The notes below the pieces were generated by a model. The model saw only the letters and a list, made by a program, of their open reading frames with translations, was not told the origin of the DNA and made no database searches. 64,000 nt of DNA, from positions 1,832,837-1,896,836 of the forward strand of contig NZ_WBKI01000001.1 in the NCBI RefSeq assembly GCF_008830365.1, given 5' to 3'. Position numbers and translations under genes: made by a program. The DNA is from Serratia proteamaculans (GTDB lineage Bacteria > Pseudomonadota > Gammaproteobacteria > Enterobacterales > Enterobacteriaceae). This document shows, one piece after another, positions 1-9,945 of this stretch; position 1 is the first letter of the stretch; each line of letters begins with the position of its first letter.

Positions 1-882
1 TCGCAGGTGATCGACGCCTTGCGCGGTAAAGGCCCGGCCAACCTGGCGGTGATCGTCACCCAATGGCGTTTACCACGCGTGGTGATGGCACTGCTACTGG
101 GGGCGGCACTGGGCATCAGCGGTGCCATTTTCCAGTCGATACTGCGCAACCCGCTCGGCAGCCCGGACGTGATTGGCTTTAATACCGGCGCTTACAGCGG
201 CGTGCTGGTGGCCATAGTGCTGTTTAACGGCGGCGTTTTCGGCATCACTTCCGGGGCGCTGGTCGGGGGTCTGTTGACCGCCGCGCTGATTTATCTGCTG
301 GCCTGGCGCAACGGCGTTGAGTCTTTCCGTTTGATTATCGTCGGCATTGCCGTCCGCGCCCTGCTGGTGGCGGGGAATACTTGGCTTATCATCAGCGCCT
401 CGCTGGAATCCGCCATGACCGCCGGACTGTGGAGCGCCGGTTCACTCAACGGCGTGAACTGGGCGAAAAGCCTGCCAGTGTTGGTGGTGTTCGCGCTGTG
501 CTGCCTGCTGTTACTGACACTGTCCCGCCGTATGCGGCTGCTGGAAATGGGTGATGATACCGCCTGCGCACTCGGCGTACCGGTAGAACGCTCGCGCGTT
601 ATGTTGCTGCTGATCGGCGTGTTGCTGACGGCCGCCGCGACCGCCGTGGCCGGGCCGATCTCCTTTATTGCGCTGGTGGCCCCGCAGATTGCGCGACGCC
701 TGTGTGCCAACCGCAGCGTACTGCTGCTGACGGCCCTGATCGGTGCCCTGCTGTTGCTGCTCGCCGATGTCGTTGCACAGCGCCTGTTTATGCCTTATCA
801 GCTGCCGGTCGGAGTGTTGACCGTCAGCCTGGGCGGCATTTATCTGATTTGGCTATTAATCCGTGAGTCACGTAAAAAATGA
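1..882 (+). CDS. fepG: FepG, ferric enterobactin ABC permease (5' truncated by window)
   Basis: Inner-membrane permease subunit of the ferric-enterobactin ABC importer (FecCD/BtuC family). The frame is open from base 1, so the true start lies upstream; about 293 residues are visible against roughly 330 for the family, so the first 35-40 residues are missing. The visible part is almost wholly hydrophobic helices, with the family's conserved block RNPLGSPDVIGFNTGAYSG near the start and GPISFIALVAPQIARRLC in the second half, which in this family holds the ATPase-contacting loop. It overlaps fepC by 4 bases (ATGA), which implies translational coupling. Neighbouring fepC, entF, fes and fepA support the enterobactin assignment over other siderophore permeases. 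Confidence 0.93.
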   Translation, partial: SQVIDALRGKGPANLAVIVTQWRLPRVVMALLLGAALGISGAIFQSILRNPLGSPDVIGFNTGAYSGVLVAIVLFNGGVFGITSGALVGGLLTAALIYLLAWRNGVESFRLIIVGIAVRALLVAGNTWLIISASLESAMTAGLWSAGSLNGVNWAKSLPVLVVFALCCLLLLTLSRRMRLLEMGDDTACALGVPVERSRVMLLLIGVLLTAAATAVAGPISFIALVAPQIARRLCANRSVLLLTALIGALLLLLADVVAQRLFMPYQLPVGVLTVSLGGIYLIWLLIRESRKK

Positions 883-1682
883 ATGCTGAACCCCTGCAGC
901 CCGCGCCGCTACGCGCCGAGCATCTGACGCTCGGCTACGACAAAAAAATTGTCGCCAACGACCTGTCCGTCTCTATCCCGCACGGCGAACTGACGGTGAT
1001 TATCGGGCCGAACGCCTGCGGTAAATCGACCCTGCTACGTACCCTCAGCCGCCTGATGCAGCCGCAGGCCGGCGCAGTCTGGCTGAACGGCAAACAAATC
1101 AGCGAATACGCCACCAAAGAGGTGGCGCGCCAGTTGGGATTATTGCCACAAAGCTCGACCGCACCGGGTGATATCACCGTGTTTGATCTGGTGGCCCGTG
1201 GTCGCTATCCGCATCAGCGCCTGTTCAGTCGCTGGAGTGAGGAAGATCAACAGGCGGTAGACCAGGCAATGCGCTCCACCGGCGTATTCGAACTGGCCGA
1301 ACAACCGGTCGATACGCTCTCCGGCGGACAACGTCAGCGGGTGTGGATCGCGATGGTACTGGCGCAGCAAACGCCACTGCTGCTGCTGGATGAGCCGACC
1401 ACCTGGCTGGATATCACCCACCAGATCGACCTGCTGGAGCTGATGCGTCAGTTAAACCGTGAAAACGGCCATACGCTGGTGGTGGTGCTGCACGATCTCA
1501 ACCATGCCTGCCGCTACGCCACGCATCTGATTGCCATGCGCGACGGTAAGGTGGTGGCCGAAGGGGCGCCGAAGGATATTGTGACCGCGGAACTGATCGA
1601 AGAGGTGTACGGCCTGCGCTGCATGATCATTGACGATCCGGTTTCGCATACGCCGTTGGTGGTACCACTGGGTAAGTCATAA
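879..1682 (+). CDS. fepC: FepC, ferric enterobactin ABC transporter ATPase
   Basis: Cytoplasmic ATPase (267 aa, normal length) that powers import of ferric enterobactin through FepD/FepG. Visible motifs are Walker A GPNACGKST near residue 42, the signature LSGGQRQRVWIAMVLAQ, Walker B LLLLDEPTTWLD and a switch histidine in VVLHDLNHA. The Walker A has Ala-Cys where many ABC proteins have Gly-Ser, a variant also seen in FepC/FecE-type importers. It starts inside the fepG stop (4-base overlap). It is convergent with entF and ends before a 20-bp perfect palindrome. In E. coli fepE lies between fepC and entF; here it is absent. Confidence 0.95.
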   Translation: MNAEPLQPAPLRAEHLTLGYDKKIVANDLSVSIPHGELTVIIGPNACGKSTLLRTLSRLMQPQAGAVWLNGKQISEYATKEVARQLGLLPQSSTAPGDITVFDLVARGRYPHQRLFSRWSEEDQQAVDQAMRSTGVFELAEQPVDTLSGGQRQRVWIAMVLAQQTPLLLLDEPTTWLDITHQIDLLELMRQLNRENGHTLVVVLHDLNHACRYATHLIAMRDGKVVAEGAPKDIVTAELIEEVYGLRCMIIDDPVSHTPLVVPLGKS

Positions 1683-1691
1683 ATATTGTAG

Positions 1692-1711
1692 GGGCCCAGC
1701 ATGCTGGGCCC
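1692..1711. terminator. Palindrome between convergent fepC and entF
   Basis: Perfect 20-bp inverted repeat (GGGCCCAGCA followed by its reverse complement) 10 bases after the fepC stop. There is no strong T-run on either side, so it may act as a bidirectional mRNA 3'-end stabiliser rather than a canonical intrinsic terminator. Confidence 0.55.
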
Positions 1712-1757
1712 GCGTTAATCGGGGCGAATCTATTCGCTCCCTACCCGTCACTGGGTA

Positions 1758-4700
1758 TTACAACGCTCTTAGAATACGGTTCAGCAACGGTCCCAACACC
1801 TTGAACGACGTTGGTGAAACGATATCTACGTGCGCACAATCCAGCTCATGCACCTGCAAGGCATCGACGTATTGCGACCAGGTCTGCTGCACGTCCATCC
1901 CTTCCTGCAATGTCTGACGCGCGACAAACAGCGTCGCCTGCCCTTTAAAGTTCGCCGTATGAGTCGCCGAAAGCAGGCGCACTGAATCGGCATAGTTGGC
2001 TTCGATATTATCGAACATCGCCACCCGGGTTTCACCCAATGCAGGATCCAACGCATCCTCGGAAACTGCCAGGAACTGCTGACGCTCGCGCTGGACCTCT
2101 TTGAGCACGTTATCATCCAGCATCACGTCCCAGTTCTGCGTTTCCGGCGGATAGGTATCCAGCAGCCCAAGGAAGGCCACCTCTTCACCCCGCGCCTGCA
2201 ACCTGGCGGCAATGCCCTGCGCCAATGTGCCACCCAGTGAGTAACCGATAAAGTGGTACGGGCCCTGCGGCTGCACCTGCAATACCGTCTCCAGATGTGC
2301 ATCGCAGACCTGATCCATATCCTCGCTCAGCGCCAGCGGACCACCTGGCCGTGGTGACTGAATACCCACCAGCGACCAATGCTGATCGATATAGCGCGGC
2401 AATACGCTGAACTGCCAGGAGAATCCGGATGCCGGATGCAGACAGAACAACGTTGGGCCTTCCGTGGTACGTAACGGCAGTACGCTGTCGAAACCGGTCT
2501 GATCGGCCTCTTCCTGCGTGCGCTCTTCCGCCAGCAGCTGCGCCAACTGTTCCACCCGGGAAGCCACCATCACCTGCCCTACCGAGACCGCTTTACCCAG
2601 CTCACGGCGCAGCTCCGCCGCCAGGCGCATCGCCAGCAGCGAGTGACCACCGAGGGCAAAGAAATCGTCGTCGGCAAACACGGTTTCACGCTGCAGCAGA
2701 CGGGCGAACACCGCAGCAATCGCCGTTTCCAGCCCGGCTCCGGGTTCACGCCCGGCGGCTCTGACACCGCTCTGTGGTTGCGGCAGCGCTTTGCGATCCA
2801 GCTTGCCATTGGCACTCAGCGGCAAGGATTCCATCTCGACCAACGCCACCGGCACCATATGTGGCGGCAAACGATCGGCCAGCGCGGCTCGCAGCACCTC
2901 CAGATCGAGGCGCACACCGGGCTGCGCCACCAGATAGCCTACCAGTTGACGGGCATCGCCACCGGCCGGATCTGTCGGCGTATTATCCAGCACCAGCGCA
3001 TGAGTCACCGCCTGCTTGATGCCCGGTAATGACAGCAACGCATGATCGATTTCACTCAGTTCTATACGTTGACCACGAATTTTTAGCTGATCGTCGCTGC
3101 GGCCGAGGTATTCCACTTCGCCCCCCGGTAACCAGCGTGCGACGTCGCCCGTGCGATACATCCGCCCACCGTCACCTTCCGGATCGGCCACAAAGCGGCT
3201 GGCGGTCAGTTCTGGTCGGCCCAGATAGCCGTGCGCCAGCTGTACACCGGTGAGATACAAATCACCCGCGACACCCGGCGGCACCGGCCGCAAGCGTGCG
3301 TCGAGAATGCGCAGACCGGTGTTCCATACCGGCAGACCAATAGGCACGTTAGCCCCGGTGACGGCGGCCAACGCCTCGCCCCAGGCCGGATGCCAACTGA
3401 CGTCTACCGCCGCTTCGGTCGGGCCGTACAGGTTATGCAACGGCACCGCGGTGCGGCTTTGCCACAGGCGGCACAGCTCGGCCGGCAAGGCTTCACCACT
3501 GCAGAACACCTGCCGCAACGGCGCACAACACGCCACCGCCTGCCGAGTGTCCAATGCACCGACAAAGGCCGCCAGCATCGAAGGCACAAAGTGCATAGTG
3601 GTGACCCGATATCGGTCAATCAGTTGCAGCAACTGTTCCGGATCGCGATGCGCCTCCGGCGGTGCCATCACCAACTGGGCACCCACCATCAGCGGCCAGA
3701 AGAACTCCCACACCGAGACGTCAAAACTGCAGGGGGTTTTCTGCAACACTACATCGCCCGCGGCCATCGGATACTGATGCTGCATCCACAGCAGACGGTT
3801 GACGATCGCCTGATGCCCCACCAGCACACCTTTCGGCCGCCCGGTTGAGCCGGAGGTAAAGATAATGTAGGCCGGATGATGCGGCGTTGGCCCACTGAGC
3901 ACCACGTCCGCCGCGCTGCCTGCGGCCAGCGGTGCGTCATACAGCAAGATCTCACCCTGACCGGAAAAACGCGCCTGCTGGCTGGCTTCGGTGATAATCA
4001 GGCGTGGCGCGGCATCTTCCAGCATCATGCTAAGGCGTTCGTCAGGATAACCGGTGTCCAGCGGCAAATAAGCCGCCCCGGCCTCGACGATGGCCATTAA
4101 TGCCAGCGACAAAAACACCGACCGTGGCAAGGCAACGGCGACGATATCGCCGGGCTGCACGCCCTGTGCCGTCAGTTGACGCGCTAACGCAGTGACCTGT
4201 TCACGGGTCTCGCGGTAGTTGAATTGGTATTGCGCATCGGCCAGCGCCGGGGCATCCGGGGTTTTCTGTGCCTGTTCCGCCAGCAGGCCGCTGAGGGTTT
4301 GCGGCGCCACTGGATGAGCGGTGTCGTTAACCCGGGCCAACAATTGGCGATCCTGCTCGGTGAGCAAATCGGCTTCACCGATCGGCATCTGTGGCTGTGC
4401 CGCAAACTGGCGCAGCAACAGCGGCAGGCGTTGCAGATGCGCCGCCAGCTCATCCGGCTGATAACGCTCGGCATTAGCCAGCAGATCAACCTTCAGCGTA
4501 CCGGCCTCATCGAGGTACAACGCGATTTCCAGGTCACGCACCGGCCCGGAGGCCAGCTCATGGGTAATGCCTTCGATATCACCGAAATCCAATTGGAAAT
4601 CGAACATCTTAAAGTTGAAAACGGTGCCGTACAGCGGCTGGGCATCGCCAATCCGCCCCAGATCACGCTGCACCTGTTCCGCCTCGTAACGCTGATGACG

Positions 4701-5738
4701 ACGGACACTTTTCAGTTCTCGGCCGATATTGCCGGCGACCTCGCTCAGTGTCGCCTGAGGATCGAGGTGCATTTCGATCGGCAATACGTTAATCACCGGT
4801 CCATTGGCACACAGTGCCGCCGAACCGGTGCGGCGCATAAAGATAAAACCGGCACTGAAGCTGGCGTGGCCGCTCAGGCGAGACACCCACAGCGCCACCA
4901 ATGCCAGCGCCATATCTGCCACGCTGAACTGCTGCAGACCGGCGTTCACAAGTTGACTAAAGTCCTGGCGGTCACACAGCTGTGATAACCGATGAATGCG
5001 GGTGGTCGGCGTTTGGCCGGCCAACGGCTGTGGACAGAGCGTGGCCGGGGTCGGCAACTGCTGCGCCTTGTTCAGCCAAAAGGCCGCATCGCGTTGACAG
5101 GTAGGCGACTGGGCGTAGCGTTGATACTCTTCAACCACTTCGCTGAAGGCGCTAAACGGCGTCGGGTCCGGCTGTTCATTACGCAACGTTCGGGTATAAA
5201 TATGAGCAATTCTGCGGGCAATGGCGGTGAAACTGAAGCCATCGACCAAAATATGGTGATAACGCTGATACCAGAACCAGCGCCGATCCGACAGGAGGAT
5301 CAACATATGGCGGTACAGCGCATTGCCGCTGCCGATGCGTAAATCACCTGACATATCCAGTTGCATCAAGGCGCGTGCTGCAACGCCTGCGTCAGGAGAA
5401 TCACGCAGATCAATAAACTCGACCGGCAGGATCGCCAGCGCCGGGTCATGCCACTGCATCGGCACCCCGTCACGCTCTGCAAAACGGAACTGCAAGGTAT
5501 CCACTTCGGACAGCCCCTGCGCAATCGCCTGTAGCAGACAATCCTGGTCCAGCGGGCCGTTCAGCTCAATGAAGTGGGAAACCGCATAGGCATTGGCATG
5601 CGGTGAAATTTGATCGGCAACCCAGATCCCGGGCTGCGCGGCGACCAACGGCAGCTCAGTGGCGAGTTGCTGTTCGGACGATAATAAAATGCTGTCTGAC
5701 AAGGGACTGACTCCTGTTTTCGGGACTAATGCCATCAC
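1758..5738 (-). CDS. entF: EntF, enterobactin synthase NRPS (serine-activating)
   Basis: Nonribosomal peptide synthetase of 1326 aa that activates L-serine, condenses it with dihydroxybenzoyl-EntB and cyclotrimerises the product into enterobactin. Domains in order: condensation (about 30-450; HHILVDG at 161-167), adenylation (about 480-985; TSGSTGRPKG at 628-637, YRTGD at 861-865), thiolation (LGGHSL, phosphopantetheine Ser1033) and thioesterase (GYSLGG, nucleophile Ser1167; His in CAHVDIV near the C-terminus). Specificity residues visible in FDVSVWEF (672-679), TTMHFVPS and VFCSGEA spell D-V-W-H-F-S, the EntF serine code. It has a roughly 30-residue longer N-terminus than E. coli EntF. The start overlaps the ybdZ stop by 4 bases, so the two are coupled. 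Confidence 0.97.
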   Translation of the reverse strand: MMALVPKTGVSPLSDSILLSSEQQLATELPLVAAQPGIWVADQISPHANAYAVSHFIELNGPLDQDCLLQAIAQGLSEVDTLQFRFAERDGVPMQWHDPALAILPVEFIDLRDSPDAGVAARALMQLDMSGDLRIGSGNALYRHMLILLSDRRWFWYQRYHHILVDGFSFTAIARRIAHIYTRTLRNEQPDPTPFSAFSEVVEEYQRYAQSPTCQRDAAFWLNKAQQLPTPATLCPQPLAGQTPTTRIHRLSQLCDRQDFSQLVNAGLQQFSVADMALALVALWVSRLSGHASFSAGFIFMRRTGSAALCANGPVINVLPIEMHLDPQATLSEVAGNIGRELKSVRRHQRYEAEQVQRDLGRIGDAQPLYGTVFNFKMFDFQLDFGDIEGITHELASGPVRDLEIALYLDEAGTLKVDLLANAERYQPDELAAHLQRLPLLLRQFAAQPQMPIGEADLLTEQDRQLLARVNDTAHPVAPQTLSGLLAEQAQKTPDAPALADAQYQFNYRETREQVTALARQLTAQGVQPGDIVAVALPRSVFLSLALMAIVEAGAAYLPLDTGYPDERLSMMLEDAAPRLIITEASQQARFSGQGEILLYDAPLAAGSAADVVLSGPTPHHPAYIIFTSGSTGRPKGVLVGHQAIVNRLLWMQHQYPMAAGDVVLQKTPCSFDVSVWEFFWPLMVGAQLVMAPPEAHRDPEQLLQLIDRYRVTTMHFVPSMLAAFVGALDTRQAVACCAPLRQVFCSGEALPAELCRLWQSRTAVPLHNLYGPTEAAVDVSWHPAWGEALAAVTGANVPIGLPVWNTGLRILDARLRPVPPGVAGDLYLTGVQLAHGYLGRPELTASRFVADPEGDGGRMYRTGDVARWLPGGEVEYLGRSDDQLKIRGQRIELSEIDHALLSLPGIKQAVTHALVLDNTPTDPAGGDARQLVGYLVAQPGVRLDLEVLRAALADRLPPHMVPVALVEMESLPLSANGKLDRKALPQPQSGVRAAGREPGAGLETAIAAVFARLLQRETVFADDDFFALGGHSLLAMRLAAELRRELGKAVSVGQVMVASRVEQLAQLLAEERTQEEADQTGFDSVLPLRTTEGPTLFCLHPASGFSWQFSVLPRYIDQHWSLVGIQSPRPGGPLALSEDMDQVCDAHLETVLQVQPQGPYHFIGYSLGGTLAQGIAARLQARGEEVAFLGLLDTYPPETQNWDVMLDDNVLKEVQRERQQFLAVSEDALDPALGETRVAMFDNIEANYADSVRLLSATHTANFKGQATLFVARQTLQEGMDVQQTWSQYVDALQVHELDCAHVDIVSPTSFKVLGPLLNRILRAL

Positions 5739-5941
5739 GCCTTACGCAGTGATGCGGGCCGCATATCCTGCCAATGTTGTTCCAGCCACAGCACGCACAG
5801 CGGCCGGGTCGCCGGGCCGAATACCGGCGTCCACCCCGCCGGTACTGCGCTGAAATCCGGCCACAGGCTGTATTGCCGTTGGTCATTCTGCACAATCAGG
5901 CAGATTTGTTGTTCGTCATCGAACGGGTTCAGAGTTTCCAT
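5735..5941 (-). CDS. ybdZ: MbtH-like protein YbdZ
   Basis: Small MbtH-family partner (68 aa) that binds and stabilises the EntF adenylation domain. The hallmark NDQRQYSLWPDFSAVPAGW and the later WLEQHW / LRKA segments fit the family. The ATG at 5941 is preferred over the adjacent in-frame GTG at 5944 because an AGGAG sits about 7 bases upstream. The gene begins inside the fes 3' end (26-base overlap) and ends in a 4-base overlap with entF, giving a tightly coupled fes-ybdZ-entF transcript, as in E. coli. Confidence 0.93.
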   Translation of the reverse strand: METLNPFDDEQQICLIVQNDQRQYSLWPDFSAVPAGWTPVFGPATRPLCVLWLEQHWQDMRPASLRKA

Positions 5942-7286
5942 CACGGACTCCTTGGATGGTGAAGGTTAGCTTGGCCGAAGGAGCAGGAACGTGATCTGCC
6001 CACAGCGTCTGTAGCCCATCGATCAGACCGCCACGCCAGCACAGGTGATCATGCCCACCCGCTACCACCCGGTATTGCACCCGATGTCCGGCGTCACGCA
6101 GCAATGCCGCCATTTGGTCGTTCACTCGGCGCGCTACTTTTTCGTGCACGCCAGCCTCCATAAACACCTTCAGCTTACCCTTGCCGACGCCCTGCTCAAC
6201 CTGATGCAGCAACCAGCCGGCATCGGCGGGTATCTCTTCACGCTGATACATATCGCGACGTGGCCACCAGAAGGAGCCAGACTGGCTGATAACGCCGCCG
6301 AAGCACTGTGGCCAGTGCAAGCCGGCATACAGCGATGACAGGCCGCCAAAACTCTGGCCGCACACTAACGTCGTGGCCGGATCACTGCGGTGAGGCGCCC
6401 ATTCGGCCACCTGCGGCAGCAGTTCTTCTTGCACCGCCAGCCAGAAATCTTCATTGCAGGCCAGTTCCTGACTACGGTGTTTCAGGCTGATGATGTCGAT
6501 CAGCAGATAAACCGCTTCCGGCAGTTTGCCTTCGCGGGTCAACTGCATCAGCGGATCCCAGACCGGCATGTTGCTCGACCAGAATTGCCCGTCCAGCATT
6601 ACCGCCAGCGGCCGTTGCGCCGGGTTGCTGTCGCCGGTGGTGTAAACCCAGACGTTACGGGTATTACCCAGTCGCTCGCTGTGCCAACTATGACGCTGCA
6701 GTCGCGCAGGCGGCGCTGGCGTACAGCGCCCACTGGCCACGGCGTAGCGATCAAAATCCAGCCAGGCCGGTTGCGATGGGGCCTCCGGCATATGCAGCCC
6801 GGACAGCACATTGCCGCCAACACCGGTCCATGAACGATGGGGATTAAGCAGATCCTGAGTCGCACCGGCAAACACCTGATGCCACCAGTGACGGATTGAA
6901 TGCATATTGGCGTGCGCATCGTCACCACTGTTTTCCAGCGGGCGGTCGTCCATACAGGGGATAAAGCAGTAACTGCCACGCCAGTCCGCGCTCAGCTCAG
7001 TTTGCCAATACCAGACGTCGGTGCCTTCCAGTCGTTGTAGGCTCTGTGGCGGCGACGACTGATGGTGGTCGGTCAGGCAATTGATGTGGATCCAAACGCG
7101 TTGATAGGCTGAAGTGAGCTCACATCCCTGCGGATCGCGCCATAAAAATGTGACCTTCCCTCGCCCATCCCCCAGCAGCTCCACCAGCGGCGTGCCGCGT
7201 TTGGCGATATTCAGCCACCATCCATGGCGCCCGGCGTGCTTGCTCGATAATAATCTGCTGCTTTCTGACTCGGATTTTGTTTTCAA
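5916..7286 (-). CDS. fes: Fes, enterochelin esterase
   Basis: Cytoplasmic esterase (456 aa) that hydrolyses ferric enterobactin to release iron after import. It has an N-terminal enterochelin-esterase domain (about 30-190) and a C-terminal alpha/beta-hydrolase with nucleophile motif GQSFGG and a late GGHDHLCWR carrying the catalytic His. It is longer than E. coli Fes by about 50 residues, mainly at both ends. It is the first gene of the fes-ybdZ-entF operon and is divergent from fepA; the shared upstream region contains a Fur-box-like sequence, so both directions are probably iron-repressed. Confidence 0.95.
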   Translation of the reverse strand: MKTKSESESSRLLSSKHAGRHGWWLNIAKRGTPLVELLGDGRGKVTFLWRDPQGCELTSAYQRVWIHINCLTDHHQSSPPQSLQRLEGTDVWYWQTELSADWRGSYCFIPCMDDRPLENSGDDAHANMHSIRHWWHQVFAGATQDLLNPHRSWTGVGGNVLSGLHMPEAPSQPAWLDFDRYAVASGRCTPAPPARLQRHSWHSERLGNTRNVWVYTTGDSNPAQRPLAVMLDGQFWSSNMPVWDPLMQLTREGKLPEAVYLLIDIISLKHRSQELACNEDFWLAVQEELLPQVAEWAPHRSDPATTLVCGQSFGGLSSLYAGLHWPQCFGGVISQSGSFWWPRRDMYQREEIPADAGWLLHQVEQGVGKGKLKVFMEAGVHEKVARRVNDQMAALLRDAGHRVQYRVVAGGHDHLCWRGGLIDGLQTLWADHVPAPSAKLTFTIQGVRDGNSEPVR

Positions 7287-7374
7287 AACGCCTATTCACT
7301 TTTTAGCTGGCAGCTTCAGGAAAGCCGGTAAATTCGCGGCGCGAGGCGCTGCCCAAGAAAACCGTAAACCGAAT

Positions 7375-7393
7375 ACTATTGATAATTATTTGC
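7375..7393. promoter_or_regulatory. Fur box between fes and fepA
   Basis: ACTATTGATAATTATTTGC matches the 19-bp Fur consensus at about 13 of 19 positions, including the central GATAAT. It lies about 90 bp before fes and 220 bp before fepA in their 327-bp shared intergenic region (7287-7613), which otherwise holds only a long fepA leader. An open frame extends upstream of fepA to 7404 but lacks FepA homology, so I treat it as untranslated. Confidence 0.75.
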
Positions 7394-7613
7394 GTTTGCA
7401 ATAGTGTGTGTAGGCCCGCAAACGGGGCAGGTATTCTTCAACAGGGATGGATACCGGGTTTTAGCGCTGAATCCAATGTCGGTATCGGTGTCGTCGCGTC
7501 TCGGCCGGCTGGATTTTTATTTTCGAAAACACAAAAACTACAACCGCCCTTCTCTCCGCCGGTGGCCTACAGCTTGGGTGCCCCGGGAAAGGCAGCAAGG
7601 TAGGAACACTCAC

Positions 7614-9893
7614 ATGAACCGCAAATTGTCTCGTTATTCCTTAGCCACACTCATCGGGTTAGGATTAGGCGCGTCCGCCTTTGCGCACGCCGCACAGCAA
7701 ACAGAAACCACCGCAGAAACAGACTCCGTCGCCAAAAATAAAAAAGAAGCCGCCGAAGACACCATTGTTGTCACCGCTGCCAAGCAGAACCTGCAGGCAC
7801 CGGGCGTTTCTACCATCAGCGCCGACGAAATCAAAAAGCGCCCACCGGCGCGCGATATCAGTGAACTGATCCGCACCATGCCCGGCGTTAACCTGACCGG
7901 CAACTCCACCAGTGGCCAGCGCGGCAACAACCGCCAGATCGATATTCGTGGCATGGGTCCGGAAAATACCCTGATCCTGATCGACGGCAAACCCGCTACC
8001 AGCCGTAATTCGGTGCGCCAGGGCTGGCGTGGCGAACGTGATACCCGTGGCGATACCGCCTGGGTACCACCGGAGATGATTGAACGCATCGAAGTGCTGC
8101 GCGGCCCGGCGGCAGCACGCTACGGCAACGGTGCCGCCGGCGGCGTCGTCAACATCATCACCAAGAAGAACACCAAAGAGCTGCACGGCTCGTTAAATGC
8201 CTACTTCAACGTCCCGCAGCACAAGCAAGAAGGCTCTACCAAGCGTACCGACTTCAGCCTGTCAGGTCCGTTGACCGACGAGCTAAGCTTCCGCCTGTTT
8301 GGCGGCTACAGCAAAACTCAGGCCGATGCCTGGGATATCAACGAATCACACAAATCCGCGCGTGTGGGCGCTTATGCCAGCAGCACACCCTCCGGACGTG
8401 AAGGCGTAGAAGACAAAAACATCGATGCCATGCTGCACTGGGACTTTGCTCACTTGCAGTCACTGGAGTTTGAGTATGCCTACGGTCGCCAGGGCAACCT
8501 GTATGCCGGGGATACCCAAAACACCAACTCCAACGCGCTGGTGCAAAGCAACTACGGCAAAGAGACCAACCGTATTTACCGTGAAACCTTCGGCCTCAAC
8601 CACCGTGGTGCCTGGGATAACGGCGTCAGCACCAACAACTATATTCAGTTCGAACGCACGCGTAATACCCGTCTGAACGAAGGCCTGGCCGGCGGTACCG
8701 AAGGCATCTTCGATACCAAAAACGAGGGTTTCGGCACCACCAAGCTGGACGATTTCCTGGCGCACAGCGAAGTCAGCGTGCCATTCGAACTGGGCGTGAC
8801 GCAAACCGCCACGGTCGGGACCGAGTGGAATCAACAGAAGATGAAGGACGGCTCTTCCACCAGCCAAACTCAGATGGGCGGCACCATTCCAGGCCAAGAC
8901 ACCGGCACCCGTAGCCCTTACGCCTCCGCGCATATCTTCTCGCTGTTTGCCGAAGACAATATGGAGCTGACTGACAGCACCATGCTGACACCGGGCCTAC
9001 GTTACGACCTGCACTCCGAGGCCGGCAACAACTGGAGCCCGTCACTGAACCTGTCGCAGGAACTGGGCGACTTCTTCACCCTGAAGATGGGCATCGCCCG
9101 TGCCTATAAGGCACCAAACCTGTACCAGACCAACCAAAACTATTTGCTCTACAGCAAGGGGCAAGGTTGTTCGTCCAGCGACGTCAAAAATGGCTGTTAC
9201 CTGCTGGGTAACGACGATCTGAAAGCGGAAACCAGCGTCAACAAAGAGATTGGTCTGGAATTTCATAACGACGGCTGGCTGGCCGGCGTGACCTATTTCC
9301 GTAACGACTACCACAACAAAATTGAAGCGGGCAACTCCCGAATCGACACCAGCAGCACCGGTACCGCCATTTACCAGTGGGAAAACGTGCCTAAAGCGGT
9401 AGTACAGGGGCTGGAAGGGTCGTTGAACGTGCCGGTGAGCGAGACCGTTTCCTGGACCAACAATGCCACCTACATGATTGAAAACAAGAATAAGACGACC
9501 GGTGATTACCTGTCGATTATTCCTGAGTTCACCATCAACTCGACCCTGAGCTGGCAGGCAACCCAGGAGCTGTCGATGCAATCGACCCTGACCTGGTACG
9601 GCCGCCAGAAACCGAAGAAGTATAACTACCAGGGTAAGCCGGTTAGCGGCACCGAAACCAAGGAAGTCAGCCCTTACGCCGTAGTGGGCGCCAGCGCCAC
9701 CTATGATGTGACCAAGAACATCAGCCTGACCGCCGGTATCGACAACCTGTTCGATAAACGCCAGTTCCGTGAAGGTAACTCGCAGAACGTGGGTGATCCA
9801 ACCACCGGCGCGATTAACATCGCCGGCGCAGGGGCAGCCACCTACAACGAACCGGGCCGGACTTACTATATGAGCGTGAATACCCATTTCTAA
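7614..9893 (+). CDS. fepA: FepA, ferric enterobactin outer-membrane receptor
   Basis: TonB-dependent receptor (759 aa from the ATG at 7614) for ferric enterobactin. The chosen start gives a clean signal peptide (MNRKLSRYSLATLIGLGLG, cleavage after the AHA near residue 25) and has AAGGTAGGA upstream. A TonB box (DTIVVTA) follows, then a plug domain with FepA-specific blocks NLTGNSTSGQRGNNRQ and LRGPAAARYGNGAAGG, and a 22-strand barrel ending NEPGRTYYMSVNTHF with the terminal Phe typical of outer-membrane proteins. Alignment from memory to E. coli FepA is high through the whole length. It is divergent from fes and followed by a strong terminator shared with the next convergent gene. Confidence 0.97.
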   Translation: MNRKLSRYSLATLIGLGLGASAFAHAAQQTETTAETDSVAKNKKEAAEDTIVVTAAKQNLQAPGVSTISADEIKKRPPARDISELIRTMPGVNLTGNSTSGQRGNNRQIDIRGMGPENTLILIDGKPATSRNSVRQGWRGERDTRGDTAWVPPEMIERIEVLRGPAAARYGNGAAGGVVNIITKKNTKELHGSLNAYFNVPQHKQEGSTKRTDFSLSGPLTDELSFRLFGGYSKTQADAWDINESHKSARVGAYASSTPSGREGVEDKNIDAMLHWDFAHLQSLEFEYAYGRQGNLYAGDTQNTNSNALVQSNYGKETNRIYRETFGLNHRGAWDNGVSTNNYIQFERTRNTRLNEGLAGGTEGIFDTKNEGFGTTKLDDFLAHSEVSVPFELGVTQTATVGTEWNQQKMKDGSSTSQTQMGGTIPGQDTGTRSPYASAHIFSLFAEDNMELTDSTMLTPGLRYDLHSEAGNNWSPSLNLSQELGDFFTLKMGIARAYKAPNLYQTNQNYLLYSKGQGCSSSDVKNGCYLLGNDDLKAETSVNKEIGLEFHNDGWLAGVTYFRNDYHNKIEAGNSRIDTSSTGTAIYQWENVPKAVVQGLEGSLNVPVSETVSWTNNATYMIENKNKTTGDYLSIIPEFTINSTLSWQATQELSMQSTLTWYGRQKPKKYNYQGKPVSGTETKEVSPYAVVGASATYDVTKNISLTAGIDNLFDKRQFREGNSQNVGDPTTGAINIAGAGAATYNEPGRTYYMSVNTHF

Positions 9894-9916
9894 CGGTGGG
9901 ATAAATCGGTAATGAT

Positions 9917-9945
9917 ACGGGGGCTGCCATGCAGCCCCCGTTTAT
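9917..9945. terminator. Bidirectional terminator between fepA and the dppA-like gene
   Basis: Perfect 11-bp stem (ACGGGGGCTGC / GCAGCCCCCGT) with a 3-base loop followed by TTATTTATTT on the plus strand. It serves fepA; the convergent gene ends directly at 9946, so it probably also acts in the other direction. Confidence 0.85.

Noticed and set aside
4224..4985. Long open frame opposite entF (253 codons).
   Set aside because: Antisense shadow of a clearly identified NRPS gene; no homology or ribosome site. The same applies to the frames opposite eutB, ligA, cysK, chiB and maeB.
7404..7613. 70-residue N-terminal extension of FepA from the start at 7404.
   Set aside because: It has no FepA similarity and would place the signal peptide internally; the ATG at 7614 has a good ribosome site.
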